Below, in pieces: positions 7,974 through 15,819 of a DNA stretch of 64,000 nucleotides (the stretch's first letter is position 1; the number at the start of each line of letters is the position of its first letter). The position numbers were made by a program, and so were the translations under genes. Under the pieces are notes generated by a model, which worked only from the letters and a program-made list of their open reading frames with translations, was not told the origin of the DNA and did not search any database. Location of the stretch: contig JAFTWX010000085.1 in the NCBI GenBank assembly GCA_017465095.1, positions 1-64,000 of the forward strand, in the 5' to 3' direction. Source of the stretch: Lachnospiraceae bacterium (GTDB lineage: Bacteria > Bacillota > Clostridia > Lachnospirales > Lachnospiraceae).

Positions 7974-8754
7974 CTTTGGGTTACTGTTGGCGGTTTGTTT
8001 GTTGACAGCCTGCAGTAGTTTGCCAAAGGAAACGTATACATACAAAAAGCAGGATGAACTGGCGGTTTCGATTGAGAAAACAAAAGTATATGAAGACAAA
8101 ATTGTAGTGTTTTTTTCCAAAGGAGCTTTTTCTGAAGTGGAAGAGGTTTCATGTTATGATGCGGATTTTGATTATATTGCAGATGATGCAACATTTGAGG
8201 CGAAAGAGGACGTACTTACTGTATATTCTTCAGAGCCGGATAAAATCAGCGGGATGAAGATCACGGTAAATCATTATTTGTATTACCACATCCGCTATTT
8301 GGATTCGGATGCTTATGCGATGCTGCAGGGAGACTGGGCAGATGATTACGGTTATTTTGTGTCCGGGGATGAGGAGGCATTTTATACCGAGGCAGAAAAA
8401 GAGAAACAAAAGAGGTTGCAGGAAGAACGCCTTGCAGAGCAAGCGAGGGCTTATGCGATGCTGGAAGGAACGTGGGACAGTGAGGACGGACTGACGCGCA
8501 TTGTTTTTGATGACAGTGACAAGCTTTTGATGGAGATATATAAATACAGCGAAGGCGGCTGGGATTTGTCGCAATGTATCGATGGATATTCGATAAGGTT
8601 AGATGAAGAGACGCAGCCGGTATGTATAGAGATTGAAGAATCGAAAGGCTACAGCATGATGTATTCTTTCTATTTTAATGAAGATAAGAATGAGTTTACA
8701 TGCAATTGTGCGGACGGGAGTTTTTATAAAGTGATAAGTGAGGCATCGGAATGA
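7957..8754 (+). CDS. Lipoprotein with internal repeat (hypothetical)
   Basis: 265 residues with a lipoprotein signal peptide ending in L-T-A-C (Cys at about 20), so it is anchored outside the membrane. Two copies of an A-Y-A-M-L-x-G-x-W element occur (SDAYAMLQGDWAD and RAYAMLEGTWDS), separated by a charged, likely helical linker rich in E, K, R and Q. The second copy begins a beta-rich domain of lipocalin-like appearance. No known catalytic motif. It overlaps the genes on both sides. Confidence 0.75.
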   Translation: MKKIISFGLLLAVCLLTACSSLPKETYTYKKQDELAVSIEKTKVYEDKIVVFFSKGAFSEVEEVSCYDADFDYIADDATFEAKEDVLTVYSSEPDKISGMKITVNHYLYYHIRYLDSDAYAMLQGDWADDYGYFVSGDEEAFYTEAEKEKQKRLQEERLAEQARAYAMLEGTWDSEDGLTRIVFDDSDKLLMEIYKYSEGGWDLSQCIDGYSIRLDEETQPVCIEIEESKGYSMMYSFYFNEDKNEFTCNCADGSFYKVISEASE

Positions 8755-8888
8755 GATTTAATGTGAAAGATTTAACTTGGACAAGAGAACCGGAGGATTC
8801 CTCTTTTAAAGCTACGTTTTCAGAGTTTAAAATAACAGAATGCATGTGGAAAGCACATGACGGACAAAAGGCGGATGAGGAAGAATGA
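8751..8888 (+). CDS. 45-residue small protein, possible DUF1349 fragment
   Basis: A 45-codon frame joined to both neighbours by ATGA overlaps (start 8751 on the lipoprotein stop, stop 8886-8888 on the S41 start at 8885). That double coupling argues for translation. The N-terminus (FNVKDLTWTREPED) resembles the start of DUF1349-type beta-sandwich domains, so this could be a remnant of a longer gene, or a coupling peptide; both ideas are inference. The product is acidic at its C-terminus (ADEEE). Confidence 0.55.
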   Translation: MRFNVKDLTWTREPEDSSFKATFSEFKITECMWKAHDGQKADEEE

Positions 8889-10342
8889 AGATAGCATTAA
8901 TGATTTTGTGGATATTGTCTTTGGTAATTGCGGTCGGAAGTATTCCGGCAAGTATATTATGGTTTGAAATTCCGGAATATTTCACAGTGATTTTTGCGAC
9001 TGCAATCGTAATTTTTGCAGCCGGTTGTATTCGGATTATTTCGAAAAGAAAAAAACGAATTGCAGTGATTATCAGCAGTGTAGTTGTTATTCTGATTTCT
9101 GCTTTCGGAAATTACTGTAATCCATATTGGAACTATAGTGTTACATATTCCGAGACAATGGATACGGTTTTGACAAACAGGGAGGCAGTTGAAGATTTAG
9201 AATGTGTGATGAAGCATTTGAAAAAATGTCATCCTGCGTTTTATCACGGAATTCCGGAAGAAGTTGAAGTGAGGTATCAAGAAGTATTAAAACAGCTTGG
9301 CGGGACGGAAACGGTTACCGTATGCTGGCTCAGCCAAAAAGCAGAGTATATTTGTTCTGTGCTGCGTGACGGTCATACCTATGTGAAAGAAAATCCGGAA
9401 GTTCGTCATTATATGAAGGATATTTATAAGTTTCAGAAAGAAAATGCGCAGTTAGTTGCAATTAACGGGTTGGATATGAAGAAGCTTTTGGAGCAGACGA
9501 AAGAATTATACAGTTATGAGGCAGAGAGCTGGCAGCTGCATATGTTAAAAAACGATCTCTCTTCGGCGGAAGGGCTTATGTTCTTGGGAATATATACTGA
9601 CGCAGGTGTAGAATATACATACGAACATGCCGATGGAACAAGAGAGAGCAATACATACCACACCGCGGATTTTTTGACCTATGACGACTATGTTTCTTAT
9701 AACAACATCGAGCAGGCAAGCGATAAGGAAGAATCGTTTGTATCGTTTGAAATTGATGAGGATAAGAGCCTGGCGATATTGACATTGACTTCCTGTAATT
9801 ATAATAAAGAGTACAAAGATTGTCTTTTACGTATGTTTCGGGAAGTAAAAGAGAAGAACATTCAAAATGTGGCCGTGGATTTACGGGATAACGGAGGCGG
9901 CAATTCGTTAGTCGTCAATGAGTTTATCCGTTATTTGAATGTGGAAAGTTTTGAACAGGGGACAAATGATTGGAGATGGGGATGTTTTATGATACCGTTT
10001 CACCAATCTACTGTAAAAAACAAGAAGTATGAGGAACTTTTGTTTGAAGGAGAGGTATATGTTTTGACGTCCTCAGCGTCCTTTAGCTCGGCAATGTTGT
10101 TTGCGCAGTGGATGGTTGATAATGATCTCGGTACTTTGATTGGTGAAGCACCCGGAAATGACCCGAATGGTTACGGTGATGTGACAATGTTTACATTACC
10201 GAATTCTAAATTATTTTTGCAGACTTCAACGAAGGTATTTTGCCGTGCTGACAAAGATAATCCGGATGATTTGGTGGAACCGGATATTTCATGTGATGCA
10301 AATGAGGCAATGGAAGTATTATTTGAGGAAATAAGTAAATAA
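8885..10342 (+). CDS. Membrane-anchored S41 family peptidase
   Basis: 485 residues: three N-terminal membrane spans (about residues 5-85), then an extracytoplasmic S41-type domain. Visible motifs are VAVDLRDNGGGNS and VLTSSASFSSAM, with Ser401 or Ser402 the likely nucleophile. A PDZ domain is not obvious, unlike the S41 protein at 2217-3857. The layout (three spans, then the protease domain) is the same in both, suggesting a related class. It is coupled to the small gene upstream. Confidence 0.8.
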   Translation: MKIALMILWILSLVIAVGSIPASILWFEIPEYFTVIFATAIVIFAAGCIRIISKRKKRIAVIISSVVVILISAFGNYCNPYWNYSVTYSETMDTVLTNREAVEDLECVMKHLKKCHPAFYHGIPEEVEVRYQEVLKQLGGTETVTVCWLSQKAEYICSVLRDGHTYVKENPEVRHYMKDIYKFQKENAQLVAINGLDMKKLLEQTKELYSYEAESWQLHMLKNDLSSAEGLMFLGIYTDAGVEYTYEHADGTRESNTYHTADFLTYDDYVSYNNIEQASDKEESFVSFEIDEDKSLAILTLTSCNYNKEYKDCLLRMFREVKEKNIQNVAVDLRDNGGGNSLVVNEFIRYLNVESFEQGTNDWRWGCFMIPFHQSTVKNKKYEELLFEGEVYVLTSSASFSSAMLFAQWMVDNDLGTLIGEAPGNDPNGYGDVTMFTLPNSKLFLQTSTKVFCRADKDNPDDLVEPDISCDANEAMEVLFEEISK

Positions 10343-10354
10343 TGAGGAGTTTTT

Positions 10355-10867
10355 ATGATTAAGTTAGTCAGACCTACATTAGAAATGAAAGAGGAAGCAA
10401 TGGCTTACCGTCAGGCACATTTTGACGCAGGTGAGCATGTGATTAGCGGAAGCGAACTTTTGGATCAGACAGAAGACTATGCACAGTGGGTGCAAGATGT
10501 CGCCGCCAATACTTCGCCGGAAACGGTAAATCCTGCATGGGTGGTGACAGATACATTTTTTGCGGTAGATGAAAATGATAGCATTGTGGGAATTATTGAT
10601 TTGCGTCATTCATTAAATGATTTTTTGCAGGACTTTGGTAATGTCGGATACAGTGTGAAACCATCGGAGCGCAGGAAGGGATATGCAACAGAGATGTTCC
10701 GTCAGGTCAGGGAAATAGCGCGTCAGGCCGGAATGCAAGAACTTCATATGGCGGTGCATCGTGATAATGAACCGTCGGTAAAGACAATTGTAAACGCCGG
10801 AGGCGTGGTTTGTCGCAGTTTTATTGCAGAAGAAAAATGGGCGGACATGTATCGGGTTCAGTTGTAG
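10355..10867 (+). CDS. GNAT family N-acetyltransferase (COG3981-like)
   Basis: 170 residues. The acetyl-CoA loop reads SERRKGYATEMF (R-R-x-G-Y-A), preceded by GYSVKP, as in the COG3981 group of predicted acetyltransferases. H-R-D-N-E-P-S-V-K in the C-terminal part corresponds to the N-x-x-S element of GNATs. It is paralogous to the acetyltransferase at 14757-15269 in the same operon. Substrate unknown. Confidence 0.85.
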   Translation: MIKLVRPTLEMKEEAMAYRQAHFDAGEHVISGSELLDQTEDYAQWVQDVAANTSPETVNPAWVVTDTFFAVDENDSIVGIIDLRHSLNDFLQDFGNVGYSVKPSERRKGYATEMFRQVREIARQAGMQELHMAVHRDNEPSVKTIVNAGGVVCRSFIAEEKWADMYRVQL

Positions 10868-10876
10868 GAGGTTAAT

Positions 10877-11353
10877 ATGTTCAGAGAGCTGACAAGAAAA
10901 AACAAAGCCATTTCCGAAGAGGAATGTGTGAAGCTTTTAAAGGAAGAAACGCGAGGTGTTTTGTCCGTGCTCGGTGATGGCGATTATCCGTATGGAATGC
11001 CAATGAATCATTTTTACAATGAGGAAGACGGATGCATTTATTTTCACTGCGGAAAAAAAGGACACAGACTGGATGCGATTCGCAGGCATGATAAAGTGTC
11101 ATTTTGTGTGTATGATAAAGGGATTGCGGAAGACGGAGATTGGGCACTTCATGTAAACAGTGTGATTGTATTTGGTAAGCTTGAGGTAATTGATGATATG
11201 GAAACTATCAGTGATATATCAGCAAAACTCAGCCGCAAGTTTACGCAGGATGAGGCGTATATTCAAAAAGAGATTGAGCTTTATGCGAAGGCGACCCTTC
11301 TTTTAAAACTAAAACCGGAGCATATGTGCGGAAAAAGGATAAAGGAGTCATAA
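10877..11353 (+). CDS. Pyridoxamine 5'-phosphate oxidase family (NimA-like) flavoprotein
   Basis: 158 residues, AGGAGG before the ATG. The split-barrel FMN-binding fold is suggested by RGVLSVLGDGDYPYGMPM near the N-terminus and IYFHCGKKGHRLDAI in the middle, the pattern of NimA-related proteins. Members reduce nitro compounds or bind flavin or haem; the specific role is not determined. A neighbour of acetyltransferases and a dioxygenase-fold protein, consistent with small-molecule modification or detoxification (inference). Confidence 0.8.
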   Translation: MFRELTRKNKAISEEECVKLLKEETRGVLSVLGDGDYPYGMPMNHFYNEEDGCIYFHCGKKGHRLDAIRRHDKVSFCVYDKGIAEDGDWALHVNSVIVFGKLEVIDDMETISDISAKLSRKFTQDEAYIQKEIELYAKATLLLKLKPEHMCGKRIKES

Positions 11354-11357
11354 GATT

Positions 11358-11891
11358 ATGGAGCAGGAAAAGTTTTATGTTGTGACAAAGATGGAGCAGG
11401 AAGATCATAAGAAATTTTTGTATATTACGACGTTTATTAAGAGAAAAACAGGGCTCATTATAACGGCGGTAATGAGTGTGCTTGCAGGGCTTGCGGTCAG
11501 CTGGATTCTTGACTATATGACAGTGGGAATGGTGGTACTGATTGGTGTGGCATATTTTTTGATGATTGTCGGTATTCAGTGTTATAAAATTAATAAGATG
11601 AATGAGCAGCGTGCAAAAACGGATAAAGCTGTCGGTTTTGGCGCAGAGAGTCATCTGCATTTTTATGATGATCACATATTGATGGAAATGCCGGTGACAA
11701 AGTCGTCCGGACAACTTCGCTATGATCAGATTTACGAAATTATGGAGACGAAAGAATTTTTTGCAGTATATACTTCTTCCAATCAGGCGTCTTTAATACG
11801 CAAGAAAGATATTAAACAGGAGGAACTTGCAGCGTTTACCGAATTTTTGAAAGAAAAGATGCAAAAGCAATATAAGATATTGTCAGTTTAG
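11358..11891 (+). CDS. YcxB-like membrane protein
   Basis: 177 residues, two adjacent hydrophobic spans at about 35-80 followed by a soluble C-terminal domain with E-S-H-L-H-F-Y-D-D-H and a Y-D-Q-I-Y-E-I-M-E-T-K-E-F-F stretch, the usual pattern of YcxB-like proteins. The function of that family is unknown. It follows the flavoprotein gene by 4 bases. Confidence 0.7.
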   Translation: MEQEKFYVVTKMEQEDHKKFLYITTFIKRKTGLIITAVMSVLAGLAVSWILDYMTVGMVVLIGVAYFLMIVGIQCYKINKMNEQRAKTDKAVGFGAESHLHFYDDHILMEMPVTKSSGQLRYDQIYEIMETKEFFAVYTSSNQASLIRKKDIKQEELAAFTEFLKEKMQKQYKILSV

Positions 11892-11899
11892 GAGGAAAA

Positions 11900-12775
11900 A
11901 TGAAAATATTGGTCATCGGCGGAACGAAGTTTTTCGGAATACATATGGTTCAGGAATTGCTTGCAAATGGACATGATGTGACCATTGCGACCAGAGGACA
12001 GGCTAAAGATCCGTTTGGTGATAAGGTTAGCCGTATCTTACTGGATCATTCGAATCCGGAAAGTATGAAAGAGGCTTTGAACGGAAAACATTTTAACGTT
12101 GCAATTGATAAGATTGCCTATTGTTCCAATGATATTAAATATTCGATGGACGCAGTTTCTTGTGACCGGCTGATTTATATGTCAAGTACAGCAGTTTATC
12201 GTTTGGATCATATGGATGTGAAGGAAGAAGAGTTTGACGGAAACGCCGGGATGCTCAGGTGGTGCAATCGTGCAGATGCTTCTTACGCGGAGGTGAAAAG
12301 GCAGGCGGAGTATGCACTTTGGCAGAACTATGGAGATAGGAAGTGGCTTGCTGTCAGATATCCGTTTGTGGTGGGAGAAGATGATTATACCAAACGCCTT
12401 CTGTTTTACGTGGAGCATGCAATAAAGGGAATTCCGATGCATATTGATAATCTTGATGCACAGATGAGTTTTATTCGTTCCGACGAAGCGGGACAGTTTC
12501 TTGCGTTTTTGATTGATAAAGGACTGACCGGCGCAGTCAATGGGTGCTCGGATGGAACGATTTCTATCCGTGAAATCTTGGATTACGTGGAGGAAAAGAC
12601 CGGAAAATCTGCAGTTTTAAGTAAAGACGGAGATGAGGCGCCATATAATGGAACGGTGCAGTATAGCATCAATACGGATAATGCAAAGACACTTGGATAT
12701 AAGTTTTCCAATGTCCGAGATTGGATGTTTGAGTTGGTGGATGCGTATATTGGAATGTGCGAGATGGGAGAATGA
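11900..12775 (+). CDS. NAD-dependent epimerase/dehydratase (SDR) family protein
   Basis: 291 residues. The N-terminus reads ILVIGGTKFFGIHMV, a G-G-x-x-F-x-G dinucleotide-binding loop, as in extended SDRs of the CSP41/reductase type. The usual active-site Y-x-x-x-K is present only loosely as YAEVKRQAEYAL. Such proteins act on nucleotide sugars or related substrates, or bind RNA (CSP41 group). Good ribosome site (AGGAGG), 8 bases after the YcxB-like gene. Confidence 0.75.
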   Translation: MKILVIGGTKFFGIHMVQELLANGHDVTIATRGQAKDPFGDKVSRILLDHSNPESMKEALNGKHFNVAIDKIAYCSNDIKYSMDAVSCDRLIYMSSTAVYRLDHMDVKEEEFDGNAGMLRWCNRADASYAEVKRQAEYALWQNYGDRKWLAVRYPFVVGEDDYTKRLLFYVEHAIKGIPMHIDNLDAQMSFIRSDEAGQFLAFLIDKGLTGAVNGCSDGTISIREILDYVEEKTGKSAVLSKDGDEAPYNGTVQYSINTDNAKTLGYKFSNVRDWMFELVDAYIGMCEMGE

Positions 12776-12778
12776 TAC

Positions 12779-13714
12779 ATGGAATATACATTAGAGCAAA
12801 GAGGCAAAGAGATAGTAAGCGCATGCTTACGGGAAAAAAGCAAAAATCCGGTGGAGATTTTTCATCATATTGCAAAACAGGATTTTGTCCGCATACATGG
12901 TCCCGAGCACCATATTTTAGACGGAGCTGCAATTCTTACAGCTTTTTATAATGCGGGAGGTAACATCGATCTTTCGAAGAGTTTGGAGGAACTTATGCGA
13001 CGCGGCCTACAGATGCCGGGTGCAACCTGCGGTCAATGGGGTGTTTGCGGAGCTGTTACATCAATAGGAGCTGCGCTTTCGATTATTGACGGGACCGGTC
13101 CGTTATCATCGGATGAATCATGGGGAAATCACATGCATTTTACATCGGCTGCGCTTGAAAAACTGGCCAATACCGGTGGGCCGAGATGTTGTAAAAGAGA
13201 CACTTTTTTGGCATTTGGTGAAGTGGTAGAATATGTCAATACACATTATGATGTCACGCTTGAGATGAATGAAATTAAATGTACATATAGCATGCAAAAT
13301 GAACAATGTATTCGCCAAAAATGTCCGTTTTATAAGAAAAAGATAGCGTTTATCTGTGTCCACAATTCCTGTCGCAGTCAAATAGCAGAGGCTCTCGGGA
13401 AAAAGTATCTGTCAGATTGTTATGAGTGCTATTCAGCAGGAACAGAGACAAAACCTCAGATTAATCAGGATGCAGTCAGAATTATGAAGGATATGTATGG
13501 TATAGACATGGAACAGAGTCAGTATTCAAAACTTCTTTCGGATATTCCTGCGCCGGATATTACGATTTCCATGGGATGTAATGTCAGTTGTCCGTTTATC
13601 GGTAGGGGATTTGACGATGATTGGGGACTGGAAGACCCAACCGGGAAATCCGATGATGAGTTTGTAAAAATCATAAAAGAGATTGAGAAGAAAATTTTAG
13701 CAATGAGAGAGTGA
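12779..13714 (+). CDS. DUF5714 domain fused to thioredoxin-type arsenate reductase (LMW-PTP fold)
   Basis: 311 residues in two parts. Residues 1-185 are Cys-rich (GATCGQWGVCG, GGPRCCKRDTF, and three more Cys up to 182) and look like DUF5714, a domain often found with SAM-dependent methyltransferases. Residues 188-311 form an ArsC/LMW phosphatase domain with FICVHNSCRSQIAEA, the C-x5-R loop (Cys193 to Arg199), and MGCNVSCP carrying the redox cysteines. Expected activity: arsenate reduction or protein tyrosine dephosphorylation. No arsR or arsB lies nearby. Confidence 0.8.
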   Translation: MEYTLEQRGKEIVSACLREKSKNPVEIFHHIAKQDFVRIHGPEHHILDGAAILTAFYNAGGNIDLSKSLEELMRRGLQMPGATCGQWGVCGAVTSIGAALSIIDGTGPLSSDESWGNHMHFTSAALEKLANTGGPRCCKRDTFLAFGEVVEYVNTHYDVTLEMNEIKCTYSMQNEQCIRQKCPFYKKKIAFICVHNSCRSQIAEALGKKYLSDCYECYSAGTETKPQINQDAVRIMKDMYGIDMEQSQYSKLLSDIPAPDITISMGCNVSCPFIGRGFDDDWGLEDPTGKSDDEFVKIIKEIEKKILAMRE

Positions 13715-13722
13715 GGTTTTTT

Positions 13723-14355
13723 ATGGCGTTTGATTTTAAGAAAGAATACAAAGAATTCTATATGCCGAAAAATAAACCGACGATTGTTGAGGTGCCGAAG
13801 GCTAACTATATTGCGGTCCGCGGAACCGGCGATCCGAATGAGGAAGACGGGGCTTACAAGCAGGCAATCGGTGTGTTATATGCGGTTGCGTACACTCTGA
13901 AAATGAGCTATAAAACGGATTACAAAATAGAAGGATTTTATGAATATGTGGTTCCGCCCCTCGAAGGCTTTTGGTGGCAGGATGGCGTGACAGGAGTTGA
14001 TTATTCAAACAAATCGGCTTTTCACTGGATTTCTGTGATTCGTTTGCCGGATTTTGTAACTCAAAATGATTTTGAATGGGCGGTAGAGACTGCAACTAAG
14101 AAGAAAAAGATGGATTGTTCCTCGGCTGAATTTATGACCATAGAGGAAGGACTTTGTGTGCAAATCATGCATCTGGGTTCTTACGATACAGAACCCGAAA
14201 CGGTGGCACTTATGGATGCGTATTTGAAGGAAAACGGATACGAAAATGATATAAACGAAGCAAGACTGCATCACGAGATTTATTTGTCCGATCCGCGTAA
14301 GGCGGAGCCGGAGAAGTGGAAAACTGTCATTCGTCATCCGATTAAGAAGTGTTAG
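13723..14355 (+). CDS. GyrI-like small-molecule-binding domain protein
   Basis: 210 residues from the ATG at 13723, chosen over GTG 13711 because GTGAGG lies 6 bases upstream of the ATG. The sequence PKANYIAVRGTGDPNE near the N-terminus and YVVPPLEGFWW fit stand-alone GyrI-like (SOUL/GyrI superfamily) proteins, which bind or hydrolyse small cyclic or aromatic molecules. No DNA-binding domain is attached. It is near-contiguous with the arsenate reductase fusion gene. Confidence 0.8.
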   Translation: MAFDFKKEYKEFYMPKNKPTIVEVPKANYIAVRGTGDPNEEDGAYKQAIGVLYAVAYTLKMSYKTDYKIEGFYEYVVPPLEGFWWQDGVTGVDYSNKSAFHWISVIRLPDFVTQNDFEWAVETATKKKKMDCSSAEFMTIEEGLCVQIMHLGSYDTEPETVALMDAYLKENGYENDINEARLHHEIYLSDPRKAEPEKWKTVIRHPIKKC

Positions 14356-14367
14356 GGAGAGGTAACC

Positions 14368-14751
14368 ATGCACATAGAACACATTGCAATGTATGTGAAG
14401 GACTTGGAGAAGACCAGAGATTTTTTTATAAAATATTTTGGTGCAAAGAGTAGTTCGGGATATCATAATTTGAACACTGATTTTCATTCTTATTTTCTGA
14501 CTTTCGATGATGGAGCAAGATTGGAAATTATGAATAAGCCAAACATTGCGGATGAATCGAAAGAGTTGCCAAGAACCGGCTATGCACATATTGCATTTAG
14601 TTTAGGAAGTAAGGAAGCAGTTGATGAAATGACGCAGCGGTTAAAAGATGATGGATACGAGGTTGTCAGCGGTCCCAGAACAACCGGTGATGGGTATTAT
14701 GAAAGCTGTATTATTGCAGTGGAAGGGAATCGGATTGAGATTACGGAGTGA
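14368..14751 (+). CDS. VOC (glyoxalase/dioxygenase) family protein
   Basis: 127 residues, one complete VOC unit: [19 protein letters not shown] at the start, DGARLEIMN in the middle and [16 protein letters not shown] in the second half, ending in NRIEITE. The His and Glu positions expected for metal binding (H5, E53, H72, E123 approximately) are present. Could be a glyoxalase I-like or fosfomycin-resistance-like enzyme; the specific reaction cannot be told from sequence. Confidence 0.85.
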   Translation: MHIEHIAMYVKDLEKTRDFFIKYFGAKSSSGYHNLNTDFHSYFLTFDDGARLEIMNKPNIADESKELPRTGYAHIAFSLGSKEAVDEMTQRLKDDGYEVVSGPRTTGDGYYESCIIAVEGNRIEITE

Positions 14752-14756
14752 TACAT

Positions 14757-15269
14757 ATGTTATATTTAAAAAAAGTAAGTCTGGAAGACAAAGAAAAAGA
14801 ATATGCGTTTGTATCCGTGGTTCCGGAAGATGAAAACGGGTTTATCAATGAATGGCTGGATATTTCGGAGGAAGATTTTGAGGAAAAGGCGTTGAAGGTT
14901 ATGCTTGCGCAGGAAAAAGGCGAGAATTTGCCGGCGGGGTATGTTCCGCAAACAATATTTTTCTTATGGGATGAGAATGAAATTGTCGGTCAGTTTAATG
15001 TCCGCCACTATTTGTGCGAAAGTTTGATGGAAGGATCCGGACATATCGGATATTTTATCGAAAAAGAACATCGTGGAAAAGGATATGCGACAGAAGGTCT
15101 TCGACTGACGCTTCAGTTAGCAAAGGATATCATTCCGGAGGAGGAAATTTATCTTCGCGTAAATAAAGATAACCCGGCGTCGCTTCGCGTTATGCAAAAG
15201 AACGGCGGATATATTCATCATGAAGATGATAGCAAATATTATGTGAGAATTGTAAAAGAAGAGATATAA
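14757..15269 (+). CDS. GNAT family N-acetyltransferase (COG3981-like)
   Basis: 170 residues from the ATG at 14757 (GGAGTG 6 bases upstream); GTG 14748 in frame is less likely. Acetyl-CoA loop EHRGKGYATEGLR, preceded by GHIGYFI; N-K-D-N-P-A-S-L-R-V follows. Closely similar in layout to the acetyltransferase at 10355-10867, so the operon carries two paralogous copies. Substrate unknown. Confidence 0.85.
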   Translation: MLYLKKVSLEDKEKEYAFVSVVPEDENGFINEWLDISEEDFEEKALKVMLAQEKGENLPAGYVPQTIFFLWDENEIVGQFNVRHYLCESLMEGSGHIGYFIEKEHRGKGYATEGLRLTLQLAKDIIPEEEIYLRVNKDNPASLRVMQKNGGYIHHEDDSKYYVRIVKEEI

Positions 15270-15279
15270 GGAGTCTGCT

Positions 15280-15804
15280 ATGGTACTTTTGGTCGTTGAT
15301 ACACAAAAGTTGATTACAACTAACACAGTTTATAAGTTTGACGAATTTGAAAAAAGAATAAAATGTCTGATTAGCTGTGCACGTCAGAATAGTATTGAAG
15401 TTATCTATATCAGACACGATGACGGTCCGCAAGAAGCATTGACCAAGGGGACAGATGGATTTGAGATTTATGACGGATTTGCACCTGTAATTGGCGAAAA
15501 AATCTATGATAAAACCGTAAACAGTCCGTTTAAGGAAACCGGTTTATTGGAGTATTTGAAAGAAAAAGGTGAAGATACCGTCATAGTTGTCGGTTTGCAG
15601 ACGGATTATTGTATCGATGCAACCGTAAAATGCGGATTCGAACATGGTTTTCATATGATTGTTCCGGAGTATACCAACAGTACGGTAGATAATGATTTTA
15701 TGGCGGCAGAGCAGACATATAAGTATTATAATGAGTTTATGTGGAAAGGAAGATATGCGCAGTGCGTTTCGTTGGAAGAAGCATTGGAAATGATGGAGAA
15801 TTAG
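15280..15804 (+). CDS. Isochorismatase-family cysteine hydrolase
   Basis: 174 residues. The catalytic triad of the family can be placed: Asp in LLVVDTQ (about residue 7), Lys in KTVNSPF, and Cys in VGLQTDYCIDAT. Family members hydrolyse nicotinamide, N-carbamoyl compounds or isochorismate. A carbamoyl-type amidase would fit with the carbamoyltransferase that heads the operon, but this is only a suggestion. AGGAG ribosome site. Confidence 0.85.
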   Translation: MVLLVVDTQKLITTNTVYKFDEFEKRIKCLISCARQNSIEVIYIRHDDGPQEALTKGTDGFEIYDGFAPVIGEKIYDKTVNSPFKETGLLEYLKEKGEDTVIVVGLQTDYCIDATVKCGFEHGFHMIVPEYTNSTVDNDFMAAEQTYKYYNEFMWKGRYAQCVSLEEALEMMEN

Positions 15805-15819
15805 CACAGGAGTATTGAA

